This document shows positions 9,969 through 18,426 of a stretch of DNA of 64,000 bases, in pieces (position 1 is the stretch's first letter; each line of letters begins with the position of its first letter). Made by a program: the position numbers and the translations under genes. Source of the stretch: Phymatolithon calcareum (lineage: Eukaryota > Rhodophyta > Florideophyceae > Hapalidiales); NCBI GenBank assembly GCA_977006965.1, contig OZ345358.1, positions 3,100,001-3,164,000 on the forward strand. Reading direction: 5' to 3'. The notes under the pieces were generated by a model. The model was not told where the DNA came from. It was given only the letters and a program-made list of their open reading frames with translations, and ran no database searches.

Positions 9969-10466
9969 TGTAACGCGCTAAGCCTTAGCCTTCATTTTCT
10001 GTAATGCGTTAATCGCCGTATGGCGATTAATAGTACTGTGCGCATGTGTTAGAGTTTTCGATCTACACGTTCCGCAAGATGAGGCGCTCCGACCCGTGGT
10101 CGTGCGAGCGCCATTTACGTATACCATAGTTTCTCACTACCCTGCGCCGGTTACATTACCGCGCTAATGTTAGAGTACTTTATGACATGTGCTCATCGAA
10201 GCTGCTAGATGATCTCTCGTCCGAGGGACGAGTCATCGCGCCGATGGGTTGCCTCGCTCCCTGAGCAAGCTGACTGCGCGCCCCACAGAGTAGACGTACT
10301 TAGGAGAGGCGCGGCTTGCAGGTAGAACAAAAAAGGCATCGCACTAGCGAGAGCAGCACAGCTCCCTTTGCGACATCGCCAATATTTTCCTTTCCAGCTC
10401 CTCGGCTGGAAATCGTTTTCCCCTCACCGCTAGCGCTTCGATCGTGCTGACCCGCGAGGCGTCACA
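9969..10466 (+). repeat. 3' LTR
   Basis: A 498-base copy of 4572-5069 begins 30 bases after the pol stop codon and differs from the left LTR only at 10247. The right target duplication CTGC follows at 10467-10470. Confidence 0.95.
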
Positions 10467-11040
10467 CTGCGCATTTAACACCGGACACAATCGGCGTATC
10501 GAAAGCAGCAGTGAAAATTCAGAAGGACATTGCAACGATACTATTTGGGAAGTGGGCAGCGCGGCACTGGAGATGACTAATGAAACTGTGTCAAATAGAC
10601 CCATCGGAGTTGCGCCGACAGCACGTGCTTCGGAAGTTAAGACGAAGATTAAGAAGGATTGTGGAGGGGACAGATGACACAGGGGCAGAGCTGGAACTCG
10701 AAACTCTCGACTGTATACGGGAACCAAACATGACAACGGACATTCAAAATAGGTCTGGCCTCCGGCGAGTATGGGAGCACCACGAAGAAAATCGCATCAG
10801 GAAAATTACGTTCGCCAAGAATAGTACACCGAACTAAGCAGTGAGGATGAAAGAAAACAGATAAAGAATTCTTTCTGCAAGGTTGTTCGTAGGCCATTTT
10901 CTGAGAAACCCACAGACATTAGGTGAAGAAATCGGCAGTCAAGGATCATGGGCAGTTGGGACACTCAACAGAATCTTGAGGAAGCTTTCATGGACCTCGG
11001 CAGAAGAGATTGACGTGGCTAGAGTAATGGATGTGACTCT
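10467..11040 (+). pseudogene. Non-LTR retrotransposon RT fragment, 3' half
   Basis: This continues the fragment that ends at 4571. The first codons after the junction extend the EYAA thumb motif in phase, reach an ILFGKWAARHWR segment and hit a TGA. A shifted frame (10580-10837) carries LRRQHVLRKLRRRLRR and later a VWEHHEEN segment. Both parallel the copy at 13380-13730 (VFGKYAEHRRDR, RRRHQAERF, VWEKEEEG). A third match, RILRKLSWTSAEE at about 10970-11010, parallels RTLASSKMSAE there. Shared order over more than 500 bases makes common descent likely; stops and shifts make it a relic. Confidence 0.65.
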
Positions 11041-11311
11041 ATGTAATTCCGATTAGGGAAGTTGAATTCCCAATGCTAATAGAATATGCTTAGAAAGGTG
11101 CCGACTTTCCTTCAGTTGGGACATATGGTACCTTCTCAATAAATCCATTTCACTGGGATTTATGTTCAAGTTCCGAGCGAATGAAATGACCTTACCGTTC
11201 TTAAAGAAAGAGTGTTGAGAGTTGAATGATTCATGAGCAACGGTATTTTCACAAGGCAATGAGTGAGCTTGGAGTGCCGCCGTTCTATTAGCTGCTGTGA
11301 CCTGACTGCAG

Positions 11312-11363
11312 AAACCCACATCCGTATCAAGAAGAGGAGGAGGAAGAAGACGAATAAATCTTC
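11312..11363 (+). repeat. Inverted repeat arm, left
   Basis: AAACCCACATCC followed by a GAAGAGGAGGAGGAAGAAG-type run matches the reverse complement of 12285-12334 over about 50 bases with few differences. Together they bound a 1023-base segment, as terminal inverted repeats of a DNA transposon would. I see no flanking target duplication, so two opposed copies of a dispersed repeat is the alternative. Confidence 0.6.
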
Positions 11364-12284
11364 ATTTAAAGAAGATGTCGCGCCCACTGCATTTCTTTTC
11401 CCGTTGCTGCCCATTCCCGGACTCGACAGCAAGGCGGAGTGTGTAAGGAATGCAGTAAGCGCTTTTGTTTCTCGCGACTGTACGCCACGATCTTTGATCG
11501 CGATCCACATGGAACGCCGAATCAGAGGCACACGACTCTAGTTTCCTTGTCTAGGTGATCCGCTGGGCCACACGTGCAACGTGTCCCATGCGCATGTGTA
11601 ACTTTTGTTTTCGCTTTGCTAGTAGTATATAAGATAGTTTGTGCCTTCCTCTTAGTAAAGGAAGGTGGAGGTTTCTGGATTTCGACTCGAGTGCTTGGAT
11701 CCTACACGCATCACGCCTGTGAATTCCTTCGACCACGCGGAGTCGGAGACTTTCCTCCCCTTTCTGATCGCTTCTTCTTCCGTGCAAGCCGATACGGCGA
11801 GAACCTAGCGACAGATCCGTCCCTTTTCTTTTCGTGCGTTCGCCTCAAGATCGACGGCCCTTCCAAGGTCGCCGCCTCAACAGACGACGTCGATTCTGCC
11901 CGTCTGTTCTCGTGCTGAAAGCACTTCGCCGCACAAGCCAGTGTCGAGTCGCTTCTCTCAACGCGCCGAACACATGTGTTGTTCCGTTCCGGTACACTAT
12001 CTGAAGTTGACGGCCCATCCAAGGTCGCCATCATCCAGCGTTGCCGAATCGCTCAACGCTTTACACCCTTCCTTCTTTTTGCTATCCTCATCATTCATCT
12101 CACGCGTCATCAGGACGCCTATTTTTACCACTCCCCCTTTCCTCCTCTTCGTTTCTTGTTTTCTCTTCTTTCTCTTTTCTTTCTTCGCTTCAGTCATTCA
12201 TTCTTTTTGTCTCTCCCGCACTTTTTCTCTCCTCCGGTCTTCTCTGAGCAGAGTAGCGTCCGGTTCTTGTGAGCCTGGCGCTAC
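11364..12284. other. Interior of inverted-repeat-bounded segment
   Basis: There is no transposase-like frame. The segment holds a TATA-like TATATAAG at 11626-11633, a degenerate 156-base tandem duplication (11773-12029) and a strongly pyrimidine-rich tract at about 12115-12240 that gives long but low-complexity frames. If the bounding repeats are real termini, this is a non-autonomous element. Confidence 0.4.
11773..12029. repeat. Degenerate tandem duplication, offset 156 bases
   Basis: The block ending GACGGCCCTTCCAAGGTCGCC at 11873 recurs 156 bases later as GACGGCCCATCCAAGGTCGCC ending at 12029. The preceding roughly 75 bases of each copy are alignable but diverged. On the minus strand both read as a similar peptide (ATLDGPS / ATLEGPS). 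Confidence 0.55.
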
Positions 12285-12334
12285 AGAAGATTTATTCTTC
12301 TTCCTCCTCCTCTTCTTGATATGGGCGTGGGTTT
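12285..12334 (-). repeat. Inverted repeat arm, right
   Basis: This is the partner of 11312-11363 and ends GTGGGTTT. Two CG bases inside the left purine run are missing here. Confidence 0.6.
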
Positions 12335-12652
12335 AAATGAAGATTTTTATTTAAAATTTAGTAACGCATCTGGAGAATGTCCATATTAAGAGGGTCGGTC
12401 GTTGAGTTCGAGGAACATTGTTTTCCCTACTACCTCCATACCTACCAGGGGTCGCAATACATCATGATGACGAAACATCGATAGTGTCAAGAGCGCAATG
12501 TTTAGGTTGAGTTCTAAAGGGTCCTCTACGCATTAATCCACTTTTGCAAGGTACTCAACCGCCCATGCAGAGCTTGGAAAGAACAAAGACATATAGATTT
12601 GTGTGAGGAATTGGGGGACGGGAAGAAGACGAAGGGTAGACTTTTATTTAAG

Positions 12653-12766
12653 AGTTACCAACGAATCTGCTGACGCTTGGGACAACTTTCCTAGTGCCAA
12701 AAGGTCCTGGTTGGATTCTGTCTGTGGAAGAGTTACTTTTCTTGCTGGTGTAACACGATTCAGTGG
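12653..12766 (+). repeat. Dispersed coding repeat, copy 1
   Basis: About 110 bases are shared with 16132-16243 (minus) and 17503-17606 (plus). The same frame is conserved in all three copies, with residues SADAW..FPSAK..WLD..(G/A)R preserved while bases differ. This suggests a fragment of a repeated protein-coding element rather than a neutral repeat. The parent protein is not recognised. Copies 1 and 2 both lie upstream, in the sense of transcription, of non-LTR fragments. Confidence 0.6.
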
Positions 12767-13149
12767 ACTACAGAACCCACCCCTTGTCTCCGCTATCTCA
12801 CTCTAAGAATGTGTCAACGAACAATAACGCATTTTTATTCACATTCTGTACCCACGTTTCCTGCCCATCATTGGCAAGTGCTTCAAATACAACTTTCAAA
12901 AGGGTCGACAAAACTCCACCTCAGAGTCAATCCGTTCAAAAGATTCTACATGACTAACAACAAACTCATCCGCTGCTTTCCCAACCTCCCCGTTGCCCCA
13001 AATGTCCACTCTTTGCCCCACTCGTTCATCTGTCTCGAGCATCCTCGGTACCATCGTCGCCTTCAGCTCCATACCATTTGCTCGCAGTTGCAGCTCGATC
13101 AACCTTATGCGAGGCCGACCCGAGTAACAAGACGCCACTTCCTCCGACA

Positions 13150-13990
13150 ACAACGCTTCGGCCTCATTCACCAGAAACAGAAGCACTTGCTGATAATTGA
13201 ACCTTACAAGAGTAAACTAAATTCCCCTGATAGCCCCACGAGGCACTCGCTCGACGCATGCATCAGGATCTTTAAGTCGCTAATTATCCCGAAATGGGAG
13301 TATGCGTTACACGTTACTCCAATGACAAATCGATTGCTCTCGGCAATCGAGTCGGCAGAGGGCTTGTTCTACAAAAATGTTTTCGGAAAGTATGCCGAAC
13401 ACCGCCGGGACCGAATGCGAGTTCTGTGTCGACTGGGACCACCAAAGATGAGGAGACGTCATCAAGCAGAAAGGTTTGCATTAAGCCTGGTAAGGCACAA
13501 AAAGCGCCTTGAAGAAACAGAAGAGTACGTTGGAAGAGATGAGGACGTAAAGGAAGCAATGAAGGATATTGAATATCTCAAGATGTATGAAGACTTGCGA
13601 AAAGCCCTTCAGAAAGCCCAGGAGGGATCTGTCACGAAGAAGACGAGGAGAGAAGAAACAATTAAGGTATGGGAAAAGGAAGAAGAAGGCAGGTCAATGA
13701 AGATTCCTATTGAAGGCAAGCTACCAGGGATCCTTTACATAGGAGAAAGAACAACACGTTTAAGGTGCCTAAGGTTGACATTCAACCGAGCACCCCTTTG
13801 GAGGAAATCAGTGTTGGGTGCGTACTGTGGGATTACCGCGGTGGTCGAACTAGTCGCCTTACAACGTACTCTAGCGTCATCGAAGATGAGTGCAGAAATT
13901 GAGTTTGAGTGCAAGAGACTTACCGGAGCTCTTGTTGGGAGAGAATTACGAATCAAGAACGTTTTGAGCAGCCAGATGACTATAGCGTAG
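13150..13990 (+). pseudogene. Non-LTR retrotransposon RT C-terminal fragment
   Basis: The plus frame reads through CIRIFKSLIIPKWEYALHVTP, the thumb-region motif of non-LTR reverse transcriptases, then VFGKYAEHRRDR and a long Glu/Lys/Arg-rich helical region down to a stop at 13988-13990. It aligns piecewise with the split copy at 4350-4571 plus 10467-11040. The open frame extends upstream to 12809, but that part is unlike RT and is probably unrelated. No RT catalytic core is present, so it is 5' truncated. The 3' part of the element (RNase H) does not follow directly; a zinc-knuckle piece is found at 14408. Confidence 0.65.
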
Positions 13991-14202
13991 AGATTATGCA
14001 AGAGCTGCCCCGTTCCTCCAAGGTGAGGCTTTGGGAGCTCTCAAAAATAAAATCATCAAATATCCCTCGCTCGACGCCACCAATGTTAACCAGCGAAATA
14101 GATGTCTTTCACAATATCCATAAGAACTGCTCCTCGCCGAATCAGGAGACGTCGGTACGTAACCACGCTCCCATTCCCCGCTCTGCTCTGCTTGTACTGT
14201 CT

Positions 14203-14405
14203 TTAAACTAAACTACTTTCATGCATTCCCAACGCTTCACGAACAACGCATTGTTCCACCTCTGCAAACCGTTCCTTCGACATTTGACACCGCCTGTCCA
14301 AAGCTTTCAGAAAAGCTTCCTCCAGAACAAATATTTCTTCCACCTGAACCAGCCCAATAAATGCAAACTCCTTTTTAGACAGTACACGATCTTCATGAAA
14401 CTTAT
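14203..14405 (-). other. Coding-looking minus-strand stretch, unrecognised
   Basis: The C-terminal 65 codons of a minus-strand frame (KEFAFIGLVQVEEIF, then a Glu-rich helical stretch ending HESSLV) look protein-like. The upstream half of the same frame is merely antisense to the zinc-knuckle fragment. It may be a small inserted piece of another gene. Confidence 0.25.
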
Positions 14406-14407
14406 TT

Positions 14408-14596
14408 AAGCATGGAGACACAAGGTCGTACGACCCAATGTGCGAAACCTGTAACTCTGGTTGCAAGGAAATTGCCAAGCACCTGATTTTAAAGTGTGGT
14501 GAACGTTCTGTCTCCAGACTTAAGTTTATTTTTTTCAATTTGGGTTTATTTAAAAGCCTCACAGACTTCCGAAGATATGGGCGAGGCTTCCTCTGA
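14408..14596 (+). pseudogene. Non-LTR C-terminal zinc-knuckle fragment
   Basis: The frame reads YDPMCETCNSGCKEIAKHL..KCGERS, the C-x2-C-x8-H-x4-C knuckle that ends the element at 18427-19551 (YDPVCKACNSGSKETTEHL). The match is close over 35 residues, including YDP before and GERS/GGRS after the knuckle, and then diverges into a T-rich tract. It is another truncated copy of the same family. Confidence 0.7.
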
Positions 14597-14738
14597 TGCT
14601 GCCTACCTTTGTGCAGCTCACGAAACACTCACCGGAATGGAGGACGGGAAAACTCAGCATTCAAAGTAATTCTGTCTCAGTCCTCTACGGGATTGCTGGT
14701 TCTAGCGCTCGATGACGTTTTGCCTTGCCTCCTGCATA

Positions 14739-15253
14739 TCAATACAGGCCTTCTTCGTTGTCTTTGCGTTCTATGAGTGTCTTGATAAATAATAAGAGCT
14801 CATCTAGCGCCTTTTCTGCATATCGTCGATTTTCTCCTTCTAGGTCGTACCAAGCTAGCGTGCATTCAAGAATCTCCATATTCTCTCTGGTTCTGGTGCC
14901 GAATTCTTCGGCCATAATTGTTGTTGACACCTGCGGAAATCTTCCGCAGGCATACTGCAGCGCAATCTTTCTGTGTTTCACCTTGGGGAACTTGAATATT
15001 GCTGGAAATTCTCTTGTCTTGTCGTAAGGAATCTTCCTTTTCCGCTTCGATTAGTACGAGCCATATTACCAGTGCATAGGCGCTGGCGGGCCATCTTGTC
15101 GTAATGGCTGTACCATCGCATATAATAGCTGCAGTACCACGCACATGGACGAGACGTGTTACCGGCTGCGATCGATGTTCCGGCGGATGAGAAAAATGAA
15201 ACCGGTATGGCTGCTGCCAGAAAGATGAGAATCGCTGTCGTCAGGAAACGCAA
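14739..15253 (-). CDS. Secreted protein, two exons (intron 15002-15069)
   Basis: Exon 1 (15253-15070) starts MRFLTTAILIFLAAAIPVSF, a strong signal peptide. The frame then meets GTAATA (donor), a TACTAAT branch-like site and TTTCCAG (acceptor). Removing this 68-base intron gives a 148-residue protein in phase to the stop at 14739. Exon 2 encodes a charged helical domain (FGTRTRENMEILE, AEKALDELLLFIKTLIER). Five cysteines remain in the mature part, and an NTS glycosylation site follows the signal peptide. No family is recognised. Without splicing, exon 1 reads on to a 91-aa product and exon 2 starts at an internal Met at 14981; coding composition of both halves and the good splice signals favour the spliced model. 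Confidence 0.55.
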
Positions 15254-15903
15254 TTGGAATACTTCCCGTATGTTTCTGCAGCCTGAATCCAGAGTGTTGC
15301 TTTTTCTTCGAGGAAATAAAGTTCGGTGAACTTGCGCAGAGGATTGAGTTGGTTAGTTAAAATGTTTACGGACGCAAAGCAATTCTCTTAGTCGCAGAAC
15401 AGCAAGGGCATGGCAACCGTCGAGTCCTCCATGATCTGAGACTTTATTGAATTGATGTTTATCTCAAAGCCTCTCAGTCTTACGAACATATTTGTATGAC
15501 TGCTTACTCAGTCGCAACCTTCTAGTGTACAGCCCGTTGAAACCTACCTTCTGCATTATCTGAGACAGTTCCGATTTTGCGGGCTAGGATTACGCAACGG
15601 TAGACTACCTGATTGCAATACTTGCGAGTGACTACTGACAACTCAGGAAATAATTCTTGACTAGTCAAGAGCGACAAATCGGGTCAGCGTTATTACTCTG
15701 TCGCAAAACTCCACCAGTTGAAATGGTATGGTACATCAATTCCACTGCCCATATCTCCAGAACTTGGGGTAGTTTGTGGTGCATTTTTTATCCAATTTTG
15801 TTTGAAATATTTTTAAAATAAATTTTTTGAAAAAACCAAAACTAGTTAAAAACTTTTCTTTCTTAAATAGAATTTGAAGTATGGAAGCTCAGTCCGATCG
15901 TAA
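15254..15903. other. AT-rich intergenic, nothing recognised
   Basis: This contains the upstream region of the minus-strand secreted-protein gene and, at 15780-15870, an A/T-rich tract. No TATA box is obvious for the minus-strand gene. No coding frame is supported. Confidence 0.4.
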
Positions 15904-16056
15904 TTATGTGGATTTATTGATGAGCGAATCAGTTTCTGTGTTCGATTCTAGCCTACAGCCAAGCGTTTTGAGTTCCAGGTTTGCCCTAGCGTCTTCTTTC
16001 TCTTCCACTACCTTTCGCAATCTTCGTCTCAACATCAAGAGCATGTGCTGTCGGCA
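15904..16056 (-). pseudogene. Non-LTR RT C-terminal fragment, minus strand
   Basis: Minus-strand translation gives CRQHMLLMLRRRLRKVVEE and LELKTLGCRLESNTETDS. These align with the copy at 10580-10837 (RRQHVLRKLRRRLRRIVEG, LELETLDCIREPNMTTD). The 50-residue match in one frame across both copies shows a fourth piece of the same family. The weak plus-strand frame 15881-16069 is its shadow. Confidence 0.65.
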
Positions 16057-16084
16057 AGAAAACTCCTAAACATACATGTATGGG

Positions 16085-16112
16085 AATATATATATATATA
16101 TATATATATATT
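16085..16112. repeat. (TA)n microsatellite
   Basis: About 13 TA repeats lie between the minus-strand non-LTR fragment and copy 2 of the dispersed coding repeat. Confidence 0.95.
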
Positions 16113-16131
16113 CAGGTGGTTTTTTGTATCG

Positions 16132-16243
16132 CACTGATTGTGTTAAGCCAACCAAAAAGAATCTCTACCGTAGGCGCAATCCAGCCAAAACTTCTTGGCA
16201 CTAGGAATGTTGCTCCAAGCGTCAGCAGATGTATTGGTAACTC
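16132..16243 (-). repeat. Dispersed coding repeat, copy 2
   Basis: This is the reverse-strand copy of 12653-12766. The conserved frame reads TSADAWSNIPSAKKFWLD. It precedes the minus-strand non-LTR fragment at 15904-16056 in the same orientation, as copy 1 precedes the 13150 fragment. Confidence 0.6.
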
Positions 16244-16425
16244 CTTCGGATGGAGGAAAGTCAATTGGTCTGCTACTTCAATGTGTCCGACCAACTCCAG
16301 AGTCAATCTTTGGCGACGCCCCGAGACTCGACATGCAAGCAGCAGTCAAGTTCACAGCAACTAGATTAGAATGGAAGAAGCTTAGGACCTCAAAGTGTTG
16401 TTATCCCGAAAAGGGTCCTGTGTCG

Positions 16426-16433
16426 TATAAAAA
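16426..16433 (+). promoter_or_regulatory. TATA box
   Basis: TATAAAAA lies 64 bases before the ATG at 16490. A pyrimidine-rich start region (CAATACTCACTCGC) lies about 50 bases downstream of it. The arrangement fits a short-leader RNA polymerase II promoter. Confidence 0.55.
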
Positions 16434-16489
16434 CCCACAAATCTCCCCAACACCTTGACCGATCTCCATAGCCAATACTCACTCGCACA

Positions 16490-17074
16490 ATGAAGAACTA
16501 CACCGCCAACACCGCCGAAGGCGGCAGCCACGCCATAGAGTTCAACTATGATGCCATGTATGAGAATAGTATGAGGAGGGGGAATAGGGATACCAGGCTC
16601 AACTTTACGATTACGCACCGCACGCGTCTCGGCAATCCCGGGAAAGTTTTCCTCAAAAATAAGTCAACCCTCAAGCTCAACTTCCCGACTTTCATCAGCG
16701 ACTGCATCGATACGATTGTGCACACGCCCACGGGAAGCGTGCCGGCGGAGCGAACAAGCATCAGCAGGCTGGAGAACTGGACGATGGGAACCCCATCTGA
16801 CGGATCGATCACGTTCACATGGCAGGGCGACGACAACTATGTGTGGTCCAGGGACATGAAATTCAACATCACCAATGCAAAAAACAACATTTCGGTGACG
16901 ACTGAGACGAACGGTGTGGTCATCGTGAGTTTGAACCACCTGGAGTGCGTCGGAAAGGTGAATGTGCCCGTTACTCAAGAAGCCGCGCAACTCGGCCTCA
17001 AGGAAGTGCAGTTCACGGCTAGCCTCACGTGGACGCTCACAGTTGACGGCCAGCTACGAGAGCAGCGACCTTAA
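16490..17074 (+). CDS. Orphan beta-rich protein, 194 aa
   Basis: The frame starts MKNYTANTAEGGSH behind a good TATA box. Its composition (alternating Thr, Val, Ile, Asn; segments LNFTITHRTRLG, ITFTWQGDD, VVIVSLNHLE, ASLTWTLTVDG) suggests a beta-sandwich fold. There is no signal peptide and no cysteine cluster. I do not recognise a family. The last residues after TVDG differ from the preceding style, and the adjacent frame is open across the stop and continues into the next ORF. The true protein may therefore be longer, with a one-base frame change near 17045-17060. GC content is higher than in the flanks. Confidence 0.5.
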   Translation: MKNYTANTAEGGSHAIEFNYDAMYENSMRRGNRDTRLNFTITHRTRLGNPGKVFLKNKSTLKLNFPTFISDCIDTIVHTPTGSVPAERTSISRLENWTMGTPSDGSITFTWQGDDNYVWSRDMKFNITNAKNNISVTTETNGVVIVSLNHLECVGKVNVPVTQEAAQLGLKEVQFTASLTWTLTVDGQLREQRP

Positions 17075-17075
17075 C

Positions 17076-17396
17076 ATGAACGGAACAGGAACGGCAGATA
17101 CCTCTTTATCGCCTGATGCTGACACCAGCTTTTATTACGTTACCACATCGGCGAGAAACGAAGATGCCAAAGATGACGACCCGCCTCTGCTGACCATCAT
17201 CGACAACGACAAGTAGACCCTTTGGAACATGGGATACGAGTTTGAGCAAGATCCCAGCATCTCGAGCACCGCTCGCATTCGTCCAGTGATGTGGAAGAAC
17301 CGATCGACGTACGCCTGCGAAGTCGCGAAATACGTGGCCACTCCCTGGCAGGGCTTCGGCGATGCAGACGAAAGAGTAGCTTTCGCGGTGGCGTAG
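17076..17396 (+). pseudogene. Continuation of the orphan gene, interrupted by TAG
   Basis: An ATG at 17076, one base after the previous stop, opens a 46-codon acidic frame ending DDPPLLTIIDNDK-TAG (17214-17216). The same frame continues without further stops through GYEFEQDPSISST and ATPWQGFGDADERVAFAVA to a TAG at 17394-17396. Composition is uniform across the internal TAG and matches the upstream gene. One gene with a frame change and a premature stop explains this better than three tiny adjacent genes. Alternatives are stop readthrough or separate small proteins. Confidence 0.4.
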
Positions 17397-17502
17397 CCAC
17401 ATGTGGCCCAACTAGGTGGTCTCATTTCGTGCTGGAAGCATTCTGCACAGCACTTCCTGGTCATGCTCTTTTCCCAAAGCGCGAGAAAGAGATTTTTATT
17501 TT

Positions 17503-17606
17503 GAAGTTAACTCATCTGCTGACTTTTGGAGCAGATTTCCTATTGCCAAGAAGTTTTGGCTGGATTCTGTCTCCGCTAGAGTTTCTTTTCTTTTTGGTGT
17601 AACTCG
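17503..17606 (+). repeat. Dispersed coding repeat, copy 3
   Basis: Conserved residues SADFWSRFPIAKKFWLDSV match the other two copies in the same frame. It ends just before an A-run and the tRNA-like segment at 17631. Confidence 0.6.
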
Positions 17607-17630
17607 CGAGAAAAAAAAGTACTCTCCACC

Positions 17631-17735
17631 TGTGCTATAGTGGTAAAACTGCCTCCGCGCACCTGTGCGCATATTTCGGTAAGAAACAGGCAGGAATGTT
17701 GAGGTCGCCGGTTCGAGTCCTGTCACAAGCAAGAA
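17631..17735 (+). repeat. tRNA-like segment, possible SINE head
   Basis: An A-box-like TATAGTGGTAAAACTG (17636-17651) and an exact B box GGTTCGAGTCC (17710-17720) are 59 bases apart. That is too far for an intronless class I tRNA, and the T stem has a mismatch. A tRNA-derived SINE or a pseudo-tRNA with an insertion fits best. A gene with an intron cannot be ruled out by eye. AATAAA follows at 17911. Confidence 0.4.
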
Positions 17736-18426
17736 TTGAAGCAACGTTCCGCAAAGGGCACACGGATGTCGCCGTGGAGTGGTGTGCACCAGTACTAGCT
17801 CGAAGCAGATACGCGAGTACCAGGAATGGATCAACATCAAGAGCATTTAGAGGACTCCTAGATGTTGAATAATGTACACTTTGTGTAATTCGAATAACTG
17901 CAGTAAACAAAATAAAGCACTGGTCGCATATGTGAATCCAGTGCTAGATTTGGTATATCATAGCAAGGATTGGATTGGATTTCTGTTTTGTTGAAACCCC
18001 CTTTGTCAATTGAGTCGCTGCAGAAGTAAAATCGAGTTGTCTTCTATTTCTATTTTTTGTAAAAGTCGTTCCTTAGAAGCCCTGGATCATTAGCTACTTT
18101 CTCGGGCAAAAAAGGAAGATTCTGTTGTCGCGCCATGCTGTGATATACGCTTATAAACCATCGTTTGTTGAGTATTAGAGCTCTGTTGGACCCCTCTGTG
18201 ATGCCTGAGAGAAGCCTGCCACCCCCCCTTCATATGGCTGTAATTATTTCCTCATATGTAGGCTAAAACGGAAGGTCAGAGAAAACTATCTTCAAAATAA
18301 CGGAGAAAGCAGACAGGTACTGGACGCCCTGCTTCACGTGTAACACATTTTTCTTGGAAAAAAGCGAAAAGGCGGGCTTCGTCAAAGGCCGGGGCACGGT
18401 CATTCTTAATTTGAATCGGCTTAATG
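17736..18426. other. No gene recognised
   Basis: Intergenic or repeat-derived sequence without a supported frame. The final bases lead into the RNase H element fragment. Confidence 0.4.

Larger units (their letters stand above)
4572..10466 (+). mobile_element. Ty3/gypsy LTR retrotransposon, full length
   Basis: The 5895-base element has two 498-base LTRs (TGTAAC...GTCACA), a 4-base target duplication, and one Gag-Pol frame running protease, reverse transcriptase, RNase H, integrase, chromodomain-like tail. Integrase after RNase H defines the Ty3/gypsy order. The LTRs differ at a single position (4850 A, 10247 G), so the insertion is young. The only visible lesion is one in-frame TAG at 5415-5417. 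No TGG-type tRNA primer-binding site follows the left LTR, and the purine tract before the right LTR is weak (TGGGGCCC), so priming may be unconventional. From memory of the families, the Pol resembles oomycete elements more than the common metazoan Mdg4 or Mag types. Confidence 0.95.

Noticed and set aside
11941-12336. 131-codon plus-strand frame
   Set aside because: It is Ser/Phe/Leu-rich translation of a long pyrimidine tract and ends inside the inverted repeat arm.
12896-13186. Minus-strand frame read as an inverted RT piece (twin priming)
   Set aside because: It is protein-like (Glu-rich) but I could not align it with any RT motif, so an inversion during insertion is unsupported.
16490-17396. 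Three tiny adjacent genes as a viral-type operon
   Set aside because: The second and third frames are one frame split by TAG, and the first runs into it with a one-base shift. One broken or recoded gene is simpler.
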